From Gemmatimonadota bacterium (GTDB taxonomy: Bacteria; Gemmatimonadota; Gemmatimonadetes; Longimicrobiales; Gaopeijiaceae), in NCBI GenBank assembly GCA_015664885.1, contig DQPL01000037.1, positions 1 to 55,642 of the forward strand: a stretch of DNA of 55,642 nucleotides, written 5' to 3'. Numbering within the stretch: the stretch's first letter is position 1; each line of letters opens with the position of its first letter. Made by a program: the position numbers and the translations under genes. Shown in pieces: positions 9,159-20,016 of this stretch. The notes under the pieces were generated by a model, which did not search any database, was not told where the DNA came from, and worked only from the letters and a program-made list of their open reading frames with translations.

Positions 9159-10292
9159 ATGAAGGTTGCCGTACTGAAAGAAACACGTGCTGGAGAGCGC
9201 AGGGTCGCCCTAGTCCCCCAAGGCGTGAAGGCGTTGCTCAAGGCGGGACTCGAGGTGACCATCCAGACCGGCGCGGGTTTGGCCTCGAGTGTCTCCGACA
9301 CTGAATACAAAGAGGCTGGGGCGACCATCGCCGCTTCCGCCCCAGAGGCTCTCCGAGACGCGGGCATGGTGCTCGCGGTGAATGCACCTCCCCCTACGGA
9401 CGTGGCGGCGATGTCCGAGGGCACCATCCTGGTCTCGTTCTTGAGCCCCCTCACGAACCCGGACCTCGTTCGCGCGCTGGCGGCATCGAAGATCACCGGG
9501 ATCGCCATGGAGATGATCCCCCGCATTACGCGAGCGCAGTCCATGGACGCGCTCTCCTCCCAGGCGACGGTCGCCGGGTACAAAGCGGTGCTGATCGCCG
9601 CCGACCACCTCCCGAAGTTCCTGCCCATGTTCACCACCGCCGCGGGCACGATCCGGCCCGCCAAGGCCCTCATTCTCGGCGCGGGCGTGGCGGGACTCCA
9701 GGCGATCGCAACGGCTCGACGCCTCGGCGCAGTGGTGCTGGCGTTCGACGTGCGGCCCGCCGTGAAAGAACAGGTGGAGAGCCTCGGCGCCAGCTTCTTG
9801 GAGGCCGACGAGGAGGTCGCCGCCGAAGGCGAGGGCGGCTACGCCAAGGAACTCTCCGAGGACCAGCACAAAAAGGAGCTGGACCTTATCGCCGGCGCCA
9901 TCGTCGACTGCGACATCGTGATCACCACGGCCCAGATCCCGGGTCGTGACGCACCCCTGTTGATCACGGAGGACATGGTCCGGTCCATGCGTCCCGGGTC
10001 GGTCATCATCGACCTCGCTTCGGAGAGCGGCGGCAATTGCGCCCTCACCCAGAGTGGCGAAACCGTCGTGGAGCACGGCGTGCACATCCTCGGGCCGGTG
10101 AATCTACCCGCCGGCATCCCGGTCCACGCGAGCCAGATGTACTCGAAGAACATCGTGACGCTGGTCGGCGAGTTCGTGGGAGAAGAAGGCCAAGTCGAGC
10201 TCGACATGGAGAACGACGTCGTGGGGCCTTCTACCGTCACGCACGAGGGCCAGGTCACGAATGAGCGCGTACGGAACGCGCTGTCTACCTAA
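9159..10292 (+). CDS. pntAA: NAD(P) transhydrogenase subunit alpha part 1
   Basis: This 377-residue soluble dI subunit starts MKVAVLKETRAGERRVALVP, the AlaDH/PNT N-terminal signature. The NAD-binding domain contains KALILGAGVAGLQAIATARRLGA, and the QDK-type region and C-terminal half are intact (PGRDAPLLITEDMV, VDLASE-like IIDLASESGGN). It binds NAD(H) and passes hydride to the NADP-binding subunit, driven by the proton gradient, mainly to make NADPH. The ATG at 9159 has GGAGAG upstream; an in-frame start 26 codons earlier lies over the candidate promoter. It is the first gene of a three-gene operon of the split (AA/AB/B) type. Confidence 0.95.
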   Translation: MKVAVLKETRAGERRVALVPQGVKALLKAGLEVTIQTGAGLASSVSDTEYKEAGATIAASAPEALRDAGMVLAVNAPPPTDVAAMSEGTILVSFLSPLTNPDLVRALAASKITGIAMEMIPRITRAQSMDALSSQATVAGYKAVLIAADHLPKFLPMFTTAAGTIRPAKALILGAGVAGLQAIATARRLGAVVLAFDVRPAVKEQVESLGASFLEADEEVAAEGEGGYAKELSEDQHKKELDLIAGAIVDCDIVITTAQIPGRDAPLLITEDMVRSMRPGSVIIDLASESGGNCALTQSGETVVEHGVHILGPVNLPAGIPVHASQMYSKNIVTLVGEFVGEEGQVELDMENDVVGPSTVTHEGQVTNERVRNALST

Positions 10293-10325
10293 CGCACCCT
10301 CGCAAAAAATCCGACTGGAGAACCG

Positions 10326-10604
10326 ATGGGCGAGTTGATGATCGGACTGTACGTGTTCGTGCTTGCGGCACTAGCCGGTCGCGAGGTGATCACCAAGGTG
10401 CCTCCCACTTTGCACACCCCGCTCATGTCGGGCGCGAACGCGATATCGGGCATTGCGATCGTGGGTGCGATCGTGGTCGCCGGGCGCGCAGAAGGCACCA
10501 CGCAGATGGTGCTCGGCGTCGCCGCGATCACGATGGCCACGGTCAACGTGATCGGTGGATTCATGGTGACGGATCGCATGCTCAGCATGTTCCGAAAGAG
10601 GTAG
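10326..10604 (+). CDS. pntAB: NAD(P) transhydrogenase subunit alpha part 2 (membrane)
   Basis: This 92-residue membrane segment with three helices has the expected dII-alpha signatures: KVPPTLHTPLMSGANAISGI and VNVIGGFMVTDRML near the end. Length and sequence match the short PntAB subunit of split transhydrogenases. It lies 33 bases after pntAA and 6 bases before pntB with a GGAG-type site before the ATG. It forms the proton channel together with the membrane half of PntB. Confidence 0.95.
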   Translation: MGELMIGLYVFVLAALAGREVITKVPPTLHTPLMSGANAISGIAIVGAIVVAGRAEGTTQMVLGVAAITMATVNVIGGFMVTDRMLSMFRKR

Positions 10605-10610
10605 GCCGAC

Positions 10611-11995
<1,385 letters not shown>

Positions 11996-11999
<4 letters not shown>

Positions 12000-13444
12000 C
12001 GTTCTCGGGACGCCATCTCGCCCTCTGCGGCCTCGCGCAGCAGTTGCCAGGCGCGCTCCACATGAGCAGGTGTCGTCCTCAGGTTCCCGATCGAGAGCCG
12101 CAGCGCGATATGGCCGTCGAGCTGGGTGTGTGTCAGAAGCACCTCTCCTGACCGATTCACGCGCTCGACGATGCGCAGGTTGGCTCGATCCAGTTCGTGG
12201 GCATCGGCCCCTGCGGTGACGAACCGAAAGGCGACCGTGGACAGCGGCGTCGGGGCTACGCGGTGCCACTGCGCCGAATCATCGATCCAAGTTGTGAACT
12301 CTTTGGCCATCGCCACATGTGCGCGCAGACGCTCGATGATGCCCTCGCGTCCGAACGCGCGCAGAACGAACCAAAGCTTGAGTGATCGAAAGCGACGGCC
12401 CAGAGAGACGCCGTAGTCCATGAGGTTGCGCCCGCTCTCCCCATCTGGCTCATGGGGGGCCGAGAGATACTCCGGAACGATCGAGAAGGCTCGCACGAGT
12501 CGCTCGGGACGCCGGCAATACAGCACCGAACAGTCGACCGGAGTGAACAACCACTTGTGCGGGTTGACGACGATGGAGTCGGCTTGCTGCCAGCCTGCCA
12601 GTAAGGGCCTCAGCTCGGGTACGATGGCCGCAGGGCCCGCGTACGCCGCGTCGACGTGCAACCAAACGCCGAACTCACGGGCGACTTCGGCGATCTCGCT
12701 CACCGGATCGATCGAGCTACTCGAGGTCGTGCCTAACGTTGCGACGATCGCCACGGGTCGCACGCCGGCGGCGATATCCGCCTCGATCGCTGCGTGGAGC
12801 GCGTCCGGCCGCATGCGAAACTCGGCATCACTGGGGATCGCGCGGTATCCGTCCTGGCCGAAGCCTAGGGTCAGGACCCCCTTCTCGATCGAAGAGTGGG
12901 CCTGGTCCGAAGCGTAGACCCGTCCGGTGCTTTGCCCGAACAGCCCCTTCTCATGGGCGTCGGGAAACGCCGCGTCGCGGGCCGCGGCCAGCGCATACAG
13001 TGAGGACGAGGAGGCCGTATCGTTGATGACGCCATCGAATTCAGCCGGCAGTCCCAGAAGCTGACGCAGCCAGTCCGTGGTCACCTCTTCGAGCTCAGTG
13101 GCCGCTGGCGAACTGTGCCACACCATGGCATTCACGTTGAGCGCCGCCGCGAGCATCTCACCGAGAATGCCTGGCGCGGAGCCGGTGATCGCGTAGTAGC
13201 CGAAGAATCCGGGGTGATTCCAGTGGGTGAGGCCGGGGACGATGATGTCTCGAAAGTCGGCGAGCACATCCTCGAGGGACTCGGCGACCTCGGGAGGCTG
13301 GGCAGGCAATGCCCTGCGCACGTCACCGGGGCGCACGGCGGGAGAGACAGGTAGGGCTCCGACGCCGGCAAGGTAGTCGGCCATCCAGTCGGCCAACTCG
13401 TGTGCCAGAACTCGGAACTCTTCCGGGGGCAGATCTCGGCTCAT
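11996..13444 (-). CDS. PLP-dependent amino acid decarboxylase (aromatic-L-amino-acid decarboxylase family)
   Basis: This 482-residue group II decarboxylase has an N-terminal THWNHPGFFGYYA segment, where the family has HP.F, and the SSPAATELE motif. A PLP-phosphate-binding stretch (NDTASSSSLYAL), the aspartate in HVDAAYAG and the PLP lysine in NPHKWLF follow. Substrates in the family are Trp, Tyr, Phe or DOPA; the exact one cannot be told. It lies 23 bases after the RsbRD-like gene and probably shares its transcript with the histidine kinase upstream. Its 3' end overlaps pntB by four bases. Confidence 0.93.
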
Positions 13445-13467
13445 GGAAGGGCGATCGGAAAGGGGGT

Positions 13468-14205
13468 CTAGTGGGCCTTCGTACTCTCCTGCCCGGCCGT
13501 CACGAGCACCCTCACCACCGCTTCGAACTCGGCACGAATAACACCGAGCTGCGTGCGGACCTCTTCCGCCAAGGCCTCCGGCGGCACGGGGTCTTGGTGC
13601 TCACCCTGCTCGAAGAGCTCGAAAAAGAGCGCGTCGGTGTGGCCAACACTGCCGTGCGTGACCGCGCGATCGATGGCGCGGTTGAGCTGCAGGATTTCTC
13701 TCAATGAGAGCGGCACCTGGCCGCCCATCGGCGGATCGCGATACAGTTCGCGAATCACCAATTCGCGAAGCACCTGCAACTCCTCGATGACTTCCCCGGC
13801 GGCTAGTCCTCTTTGGGCCGCGGTGGCGCCGAAAAGCTCCGCGCAGCGATCCCAAATCGGTCTTACCTCCCCGCGCAGCGGACCCAATAGTGGTGGTAGA
13901 AACGCCACCAGCAAGTAGGTGAACTCGTCGATGATCCGGTCCCACGGGTCGCTCCGCCCCAGTCCGTTCTCGTGGATTCGGCGTGCCCATTGCTCGCGAA
14001 CCGCTGGCAGCTTCTGCTGGAGCCACTCGGCGAGCTCGAGCGGCGCCACTCGACGGTGCCCGGCACCAGGCGTTCGGGTTACGGACCCCGGCCGCTTTGT
14101 GCGTTCTCGATCTGTGGAGTAGTTCGGCATCCGGTAGAGATGCTCCGGGCTTACCGCTGCAGGGTGCCTCGCGCGGAGCCGAAACAGGGGCGGCTCCGAG
14201 GGCAT
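13468..14205 (-). CDS. RsbRD N-terminal-domain-like sensor protein, no output domain
   Basis: Up to 245 residues, all-helical. The core from about residue 55 (LELAEWLQQKLPAVREQWARRI) through VIEELQVLRELVIREL to AIDRAVTHGSV resembles the globin-like N-terminal domain of RsbRD co-antagonists and of some histidine kinases. No STAS, kinase or DNA-binding domain follows; the protein ends about 70 residues later. An alternative ATG at 14130 removes a Pro/Arg-rich tail and may be the real start. It sits 75 bases after the giant kinase gene and 23 bases before the decarboxylase, so it could be a separate sensory module of that system. The family call is by pattern, not by search. Confidence 0.6.
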   Translation of the reverse strand: MPSEPPLFRLRARHPAAVSPEHLYRMPNYSTDRERTKRPGSVTRTPGAGHRRVAPLELAEWLQQKLPAVREQWARRIHENGLGRSDPWDRIIDEFTYLLVAFLPPLLGPLRGEVRPIWDRCAELFGATAAQRGLAAGEVIEELQVLRELVIRELYRDPPMGGQVPLSLREILQLNRAIDRAVTHGSVGHTDALFFELFEQGEHQDPVPPEALAEEVRTQLGVIRAEFEAVVRVLVTAGQESTKAH

Positions 14206-14280
14206 GCAAGATGCGGGAAGCCGACCACTCTGACCAGAGCATCAAGCGGAGAAAAAAAGTATCCCAGCAGCCGCGGTGGA

Positions 14281-17200
14281 CTAACGGGGAGAATCCGATC
14301 GCTTCAACCGGATCGACACCGTGGTCCCTTCACCAGGCACGCTGGTCACGTCAACGGACCCTCCCCACGCGTTCACGAGCCTCTGCACGATCGGGAGGCC
14401 CAGCCCAGCGCCGGTGGAGCGCGTGGAGAAACGCGGTTCGAAGATTCGAGGCAGCAACGCCTCATCGATGCCTGAGCCGTCGTCCACGACCTCGACTATC
14501 ACGGTATCGTCCCCGTCCACACGTCCACAGATGCGAACAAACCCTCGATCGCCGATCGCGTCGCGGGCGTTCTCCATCAGGTTGACGAGGACCTCCTTGA
14601 GCTCCGAGGCCCGCGAGACCACGGTCGGCAGATCGTCTGGCACGTCTTCCTCGAAGCTCACCAGCGGAGAGGACCCACCGCCGTAGAGCGCCATCACGTC
14701 GTCGACCACAGCCGAAATCGAGACCGTGGACAGCGGCGTCTCCCCTTCTCCGCTGGGAGCGCCGAAGCGAGAGAAACTCTGCGCGATCATGGCCAGTCGA
14801 TCGATTTCGGCAAGCATCGCGTCGGCGTTCCTCACGAGGATCTCGTTGAAGTCCGTGGCCTCGTCCTCCCAAGCCCGACGGATGTGTTGAATACTCAGCT
14901 TGATCGGTGTCAGTGGGTTCTTGACCTCGTGGGCCACCTGCTGTGCCATCTCGCCCCACGCCAGCACTCGCTCCGCGCGTAGCTTATCGGTCACATCGTC
15001 CAAAGAGAGCACCACGCCGCGGTGGCTACCAAGGCTACCGAGCCGGCTGGCGCGCACGCGCACGCGACGATTGTTCGCATGCAACTCCACGTCCGCCTGG
15101 TCGGCGGACCCCGCCAGGAAGTGGGCCAGCCAACCGGAGAGCGCTTCACCAAGCGGGCCTTCACCAGGCACACTCCTCCCCACGAACACCTCCGAGCCCA
15201 GCATGTCCTCGGCGCGGGGATTCACCTGAATGACCCGCCCCGCCGGATCGAGCGCGATCATGCCGACGGCGGCCTCGTCCATTATGGCCTGCGTGCGCCG
15301 AGACGTGCGTACGAGCTGTCGGCGAGCTCTGCGGACCCGGCTGACCATTCGGTTGAAGGCTCGAAATACCGCACCGAACTCGTCCGCGCGCGTGCTGGGA
15401 AGCTGGAGCTGGAGGTTTCCGGCGCCCACGGCCTCGGAGGCAACTTGGAGCGCTCGGATCGGGCTGGTCAGCGCACGACCGGCCATCGATGCCAATACGA
15501 GCGACAGCGCGCCTCCGACCAGGATCGCAAAGCCCATCAGCTCGATGAGATCGGACGTCTGGATGGCTGCGGCGCCAGCTTGAAGCGGGATCTGCACACC
15601 GAGGATGTCACCGTCGGGGAGGCGCCGGTACGCCGTGATGTACTGCCAGCGTCCCATGCTGGTTGCGGTGTACACTCGGATTCCCTCGCGTCCGTCGAGC
15701 AAGCGATGCTGCGCGAGCGGCATCCAGCCTTCATAGAGGCCAAGCTCCACCAGCTCCTCGACCGAGCCCTCCCGCAACTCGCCGTCGACATACTCGAGCA
15801 GCTCGAATCCCACCTGCTGCGCGAGGCGCTCCATTCGGGTTTCACCGGTCGCGCCCGCAAGCGACAGGTACAAGTCCGCGGCGTCCTCAACGACTCGCTC
15901 AGCGATCGCTTCAGCCGCGCGCTCCGAGGCCTGCGCCAGGGTTCGATACGCAATGGTTCCAAAGAGAGCGTTGGCGAGCACGAAAAAGCCGAAGAGCGCG
16001 AGCGTTACCCTGGCGCGGAACGAGATCACCCAACCGGAGACTCTCATCTCTTCAGGCTTCACCTCCCGCAACAATGCCCGCCCTCCGAGCCAAAACGAGA
16101 AGAACACGAGCAGGTCGAGCGCCAGCAGCAAGGAGCCGCGAGCCGACGCGAGCAGCCAACCCGGCAGCTCGACCAGGTAATGGACGTGGTAGGTACTGTT
16201 GTCGAACTCGATCTCGAGGTCCCCTTGCCAACCTCTACTGGTACGCACCCAGTCGATGGGCCCGGAGTCGTGTGGGTCGTCCTCGAGCAGGCGGATGAAT
16301 GTGATCGGATCCTCCACCGACCCAGAACCGCCCCGCATGAGAGCCGCAAGCGCCGAACGGAAACTCGCGAACGTGGAGATCGCGGGCCCTACCGCTGTTA
16401 GCACGCGCCCCCTCGAGAGCGGTACTCCGATCACGTAGCGGGCGTCGTCCCACCGCAGATGGAAGAGCTCCGAGCTACCTCGCTCGTGTGTATCGCGAGC
16501 GATGTCGGCGATGCGCCCGGGGCGGTCGGTACCCACTCCGATGCGGAGCTCATCAGCGGCTTCGAGCCCCTCAGCGGAGTCGCCCCCCTCCCGCCAGATC
16601 GTAATCCGCAACGGTACGGCGTCGTCGGCAAGACCGCTTCCACGCCAAGCGCCGTACATGACGTCGAGGTCCCTCTTGCCCGCCCGCTCGAGAGAGTCCG
16701 CGACTTCGCCCAACCGTAAGAGCCCCCGACGAAGCGCCAAGTCCTCTGGTGCGGCGATCGCCGTGAGCTGCGCGGTCCCCCGCGCGACCTCGGCCGCGAT
16801 CTGCTGCTGCCATGCAGCCGGAAGCGCAGCGGTCCCTGCCAGGACTCCGGCCATGAGCCAACCAACGAGCGGTCGCTGCCAACCAGCCCAGCCCCCGATC
16901 GAGGCCGCGGCCAATGAAGTGGGAACGCACCAGAGCGCAGTCCACCAGATCGGGAGCGTTCGGTCGAGGCCCACGTACGTGGCACCGGCTGCGGCCAGGG
17001 CGATGGCGACTACCATCGCGGCAGCACCAAGGCCTTGGTTGCCCTCAGGCCGGGCGCGGGTGAAGGCGAGGGCGGAGCCCACGATGAGCGTGAGCACGGC
17101 CGCCAGCGTTCCCTGGTACGCAATCCACTCGAGCCTCCCCCCAGCGAGCGACTCTGCGTGGAGGCCGCCCTGCGTAACCAGAATGGCCAGCGGAAAGAGC

Positions 17201-18375
17201 AGGCCCGAGATGAAACCGGCCGCCCAGAACGGTATCTCGAGCTTCGGTCGCGGCAGCACGGCGATTACCGTGAATCCCGCCAACGCGAGCAGGCCAAACC
17301 TCCCGAGAGATACGGGAAGTGGACCCGGCAGCTCGAAGACACCAGCGCCGAAGAGCGCTGTCAGGCGGTCGACCTGATCCAGAGGGAGGAAGGCCGCGAG
17401 GAAGAGAAGGCTCCCCGCCGCTACGGTACCAGCGGCAAGCCTGGGTGGTCCGCCAACCGCGAGCAGAAGCCATGAGAGCAACAAGCTCATCGATACGAGC
17501 GCCTGCCAGCGCCCCATGACCGTCGATACGCGCTCAGCGAGTTCGGGGCGCTCTATCACGACGCTGAGCAAACGCTCGCCGCCGGGCACGGTGAATTCCC
17601 GAACTACCTCCGAGACGTTAGGCGACTCGGCGCTGATACGGATCGTCTCACCGGTCTCCCGCAAGAACTCGGAGCGGAAGTCGCCCACATCTGCCCCCAC
17701 CTCCAGAGGCAGATCCGTGCGCAGGAGGTGCGCCGCCACGGCGACGCTTCCGTTGGGCGCCGCCGCGGTAACGTATAGGTATCCGAAGAGCGGGAGATCA
17801 TTGTATATGTACCGCTGCTCGCCCGACTGTGCGGCCTCGGGCACTTTCCCGCGGTGCTCACCGTCCCAAAGGATGAGCTGTCCCTGGCGGTCGTAGAGTG
17901 CCAGCGCCGAAGCACCGTACCTGACCCTCAATCGTTGCAGCGCCGATGCGTCTTGCTCCTGCGACCCAACCAACGCCGCAGCCATGCCTGCAAGCGAGTC
18001 GGCCGCGACCTCGCCGGCCGCAAGCAGCCCCTGCAGCGCGGCATCCAGCCGAATCCGACCGACCTCGTCTTCCCGCTCTGCCCAGTATTCGTCCCACCCC
18101 GACGTGAGCTCGCCGACCTGGCGTTGGGCTCCGAATGCCGCGAGGATGGCAAGCACCAGGATCGCCGAACCAGCACCCCAGGCTATTCCTCGTCGTCGAG
18201 GGCCCCATAGGAGGGCCGCCGTCGCGCCACTAGCCGCAAGGACGAGGGCCGCTGGCCCGGGCGACGCCGCCCAAAGCGAGAGCGACGCCAATGCGATCCA
18301 GGGGCCGAGCCACCCGGCAGCTCGCGCAGCTCTATGCCACTTCAAGGACATTCGTGAACGTGACATCATTCGCAA
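14281..18375 (-). CDS. very large NtrY-like multi-membrane sensor histidine kinase
   Basis: This 1,364-residue protein has an N-terminal membrane block (about 20-90), an extracytoplasmic domain (about 90-290) and a second block of roughly eight to ten helices (about 290-510). A second extracytoplasmic region (about 520-760), two more helices, a third sensor-like domain (about 830-960), one helix and a HAMP domain follow (SPIRALQVASEAVGAGN). Then come a PAS domain (MDEAAVGMIALDPAGRVIQ), the H-box HEVKNPLTPIKLS typical of NtrY, and a HATPase_c domain (NLMENARDAI, DDGSGIDEALLPRIFEPRFS, GAGLGL). Ordinary NtrY proteins are about 700-750 residues. A likelier start is ATG at 18351, which abuts the divergent creatininase-like gene. 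The signal is unknown. Confidence 0.9.
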   Translation of the reverse strand: MRMMSRSRMSLKWHRAARAAGWLGPWIALASLSLWAASPGPAALVLAASGATAALLWGPRRRGIAWGAGSAILVLAILAAFGAQRQVGELTSGWDEYWAEREDEVGRIRLDAALQGLLAAGEVAADSLAGMAAALVGSQEQDASALQRLRVRYGASALALYDRQGQLILWDGEHRGKVPEAAQSGEQRYIYNDLPLFGYLYVTAAAPNGSVAVAAHLLRTDLPLEVGADVGDFRSEFLRETGETIRISAESPNVSEVVREFTVPGGERLLSVVIERPELAERVSTVMGRWQALVSMSLLLSWLLLAVGGPPRLAAGTVAAGSLLFLAAFLPLDQVDRLTALFGAGVFELPGPLPVSLGRFGLLALAGFTVIAVLPRPKLEIPFWAAGFISGLLFPLAILVTQGGLHAESLAGGRLEWIAYQGTLAAVLTLIVGSALAFTRARPEGNQGLGAAAMVVAIALAAAGATYVGLDRTLPIWWTALWCVPTSLAAASIGGWAGWQRPLVGWLMAGVLAGTAALPAAWQQQIAAEVARGTAQLTAIAAPEDLALRRGLLRLGEVADSLERAGKRDLDVMYGAWRGSGLADDAVPLRITIWREGGDSAEGLEAADELRIGVGTDRPGRIADIARDTHERGSSELFHLRWDDARYVIGVPLSRGRVLTAVGPAISTFASFRSALAALMRGGSGSVEDPITFIRLLEDDPHDSGPIDWVRTSRGWQGDLEIEFDNSTYHVHYLVELPGWLLASARGSLLLALDLLVFFSFWLGGRALLREVKPEEMRVSGWVISFRARVTLALFGFFVLANALFGTIAYRTLAQASERAAEAIAERVVEDAADLYLSLAGATGETRMERLAQQVGFELLEYVDGELREGSVEELVELGLYEGWMPLAQHRLLDGREGIRVYTATSMGRWQYITAYRRLPDGDILGVQIPLQAGAAAIQTSDLIELMGFAILVGGALSLVLASMAGRALTSPIRALQVASEAVGAGNLQLQLPSTRADEFGAVFRAFNRMVSRVRRARRQLVRTSRRTQAIMDEAAVGMIALDPAGRVIQVNPRAEDMLGSEVFVGRSVPGEGPLGEALSGWLAHFLAGSADQADVELHANNRRVRVRASRLGSLGSHRGVVLSLDDVTDKLRAERVLAWGEMAQQVAHEVKNPLTPIKLSIQHIRRAWEDEATDFNEILVRNADAMLAEIDRLAMIAQSFSRFGAPSGEGETPLSTVSISAVVDDVMALYGGGSSPLVSFEEDVPDDLPTVVSRASELKEVLVNLMENARDAIGDRGFVRICGRVDGDDTVIVEVVDDGSGIDEALLPRIFEPRFSTRSTGAGLGLPIVQRLVNAWGGSVDVTSVPGEGTTVSIRLKRSDSPR

Positions 18376-19085
18376 TCGACCAACTGGGCTGGCCGGCGAT
18401 CGGGCGGGCGATCGCCAGAGATCCTCGATTCATTCTCGCGGTCGGCGCTATGGACCAACACGGTCCTCACCTCCCTTTGGGAGCCAATGTCCTCATCGCG
18501 GACCGCGTCGCCCAAGCCGTTTCTCAACGAGTAGGAATTTTGCGCGCTCCGACCTTCTCCTACGGGGTTCCGATCAGCGGAGATCCCTTTGCCGGTACCA
18601 CCGGGCTTCGCCGCAAGACGCTCCACCGCGCGATCAACGAGCTGTTCGCCTCCTGGGAGGACCACGGCATCTCCGAGTTCGTCATCATCACGGCGCATCG
18701 GTACGAACCCCACTTGGAGGCACTGCTGATGGCGTCGACGGACGCGTCGACCAACAGCGTATATGACCTTTACCAGATCGACGTCCGCGACGTCCTCGAG
18801 TCCGACCCGGAGAGCGAGCACGGTGGTGAACTGGAAACGTCACTCTTGCTGCACCTCGCGCCCGAACTCGTGCACATGGACGAAGTCGAGGATTTCGTAC
18901 CGGATGCCAAGGCGCTGCGAAAGTACACGCGAGGCAGAGTGCCGGCACCCCCGCCCGAATCTCGTGGCGTGGTCGGGCGCGCGACGCGAGGTACCCGTGA
19001 GAAGGGAGAGATCGTCTTCGAGCGCTACGTGCGGGAAATCGCGGCCACCCTAGGAGAGACTTCGACGCACCAAGCGAACGACTGA
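18354..19085 (+). CDS. creatininase-family amidohydrolase-like protein with altered metal ligands
   Basis: This protein of about 243 residues has the creatininase-family core AVGAMDQHGPHLPLGANVLIADRVA, FSYGVPISGDP and a late HGGELETSLLLHLAPELV segment. Family enzymes are two-metal amidohydrolases. The usual E-x-H...D ligands (as in TEQHGPHLPLGTD) read DQHGPHLPLGAN here, and the usual NGHxxN segment reads TAHRYEPH. A standard metal site is therefore doubtful. The GTG at 18354 is preferred because AAGGA precedes it at good spacing; longer starts overlap the divergent kinase gene. It is followed by a secreted protein 22 bases on. The substrate is unknown. Confidence 0.8.
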   Translation: MNVTSFAIDQLGWPAIGRAIARDPRFILAVGAMDQHGPHLPLGANVLIADRVAQAVSQRVGILRAPTFSYGVPISGDPFAGTTGLRRKTLHRAINELFASWEDHGISEFVIITAHRYEPHLEALLMASTDASTNSVYDLYQIDVRDVLESDPESEHGGELETSLLLHLAPELVHMDEVEDFVPDAKALRKYTRGRVPAPPPESRGVVGRATRGTREKGEIVFERYVREIAATLGETSTHQAND

Positions 19086-19107
19086 ACAGGGCTCGGGTAG
19101 GACGGTC

Positions 19108-19806
19108 ATGATGCGACTCGGACAATGCCTCTGCGGCTCACTATTGCTCACGATCTGCACCGCGCTTGCGCTCGGCGCACAGAGTGTGGTCGTGGATCAA
19201 GGCACGTTCTCCGTAAGCATTGGTGGCGAGATCATCGGCAGCGAGGAGTTCTCGATTCGGCGGGCAGGCATTGGACGGACTGCGTCGTACTTCGCGAGCG
19301 GTGCGGTAACGCTGTCGCACAATGGCGAGTCGCAGGAACTGCGTCCCATGCTCAGCGCCCACGCCCCTAACGGCGCGGCGGACGGCTATCAAATGAAGGT
19401 CACCGGGATCGACGCTTCCGAAATCGTGCTGAATCTGGACGGTCCTCGTTTCGTTTCCAGCTTTCGCTCGGCGGCCGGACAAGAGGAGCGCGAGTTCAGC
19501 GCGAGCGCCCGCACCCGCATCCTCGAGCAGTTCGTGGCGCATCACTACTACTTCCTCGGGGACGTGACCGATGGCATGACGGTCCCGATCATCGAGCCGC
19601 TCTCCCGCCTGTCGATCAATCTGGTCGCGGGCGCGTGGGTGGACGAAGAGGTGCGCTTGGGGCCCAATCGAGTGGACGCCAGGAAGGTCGTGTTCCGGGA
19701 TGGTGAGCAAGAACGGGTGGTTTGGTTCGACCGCCAGGGGCGCGTACTGCGTGTCGATATCCCCGCGCTGCAGTACGTCGCCGAACGCTCAGACCTAGTC
19801 GGCTAG
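19108..19806 (+). CDS. secreted hypothetical protein
   Basis: This 232-residue protein has a signal peptide (QCLCGSLLLTICTALALGAQ). The mature part starts with SVVVDQGTFSVSIGGEIIGSEEFSIRR, an alternating-strand pattern like periplasmic proteins of the DUF3108/DUF6134 kind, and ends with VWFDRQGRVLRVDIPA. These are usually lipid- or cell-envelope-associated beta proteins without known activity; the match is by general shape only. It lies downstream of the creatininase-like gene, and 210 bases separate it from the export operon. That gap (19807-20016) shows no convincing hairpin or promoter. Confidence 0.7.
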   Translation: MMRLGQCLCGSLLLTICTALALGAQSVVVDQGTFSVSIGGEIIGSEEFSIRRAGIGRTASYFASGAVTLSHNGESQELRPMLSAHAPNGAADGYQMKVTGIDASEIVLNLDGPRFVSSFRSAAGQEEREFSASARTRILEQFVAHHYYFLGDVTDGMTVPIIEPLSRLSINLVAGAWVDEEVRLGPNRVDARKVVFRDGEQERVVWFDRQGRVLRVDIPALQYVAERSDLVG

Positions 19807-20016
19807 AACGCCACGCTTCTTGGTGGCCACGGCCCCCCGGTTACCTTTCAACCCGATCGTGAAGCGGCATGTCATTGAAGACGTGCTCCGTTCGCCGCGT
19901 AGAGGCTGTCATGAACAGCGTCCCGGCCGGGTTCACGACTCGAAACCGCCCGCTCCGACCAGGCGTACGGGGCTGTAGATGGGCTCACCAATGACCGAGC
20001 AAGGGAGATTATCAGG

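Noticed and set aside
15022-16401. Long plus-strand open frame (459 codons) antisense to the giant kinase
   Set aside because: High-GC antisense shadow with no recognised domain, while the minus-strand frame has kinase and HAMP motifs.
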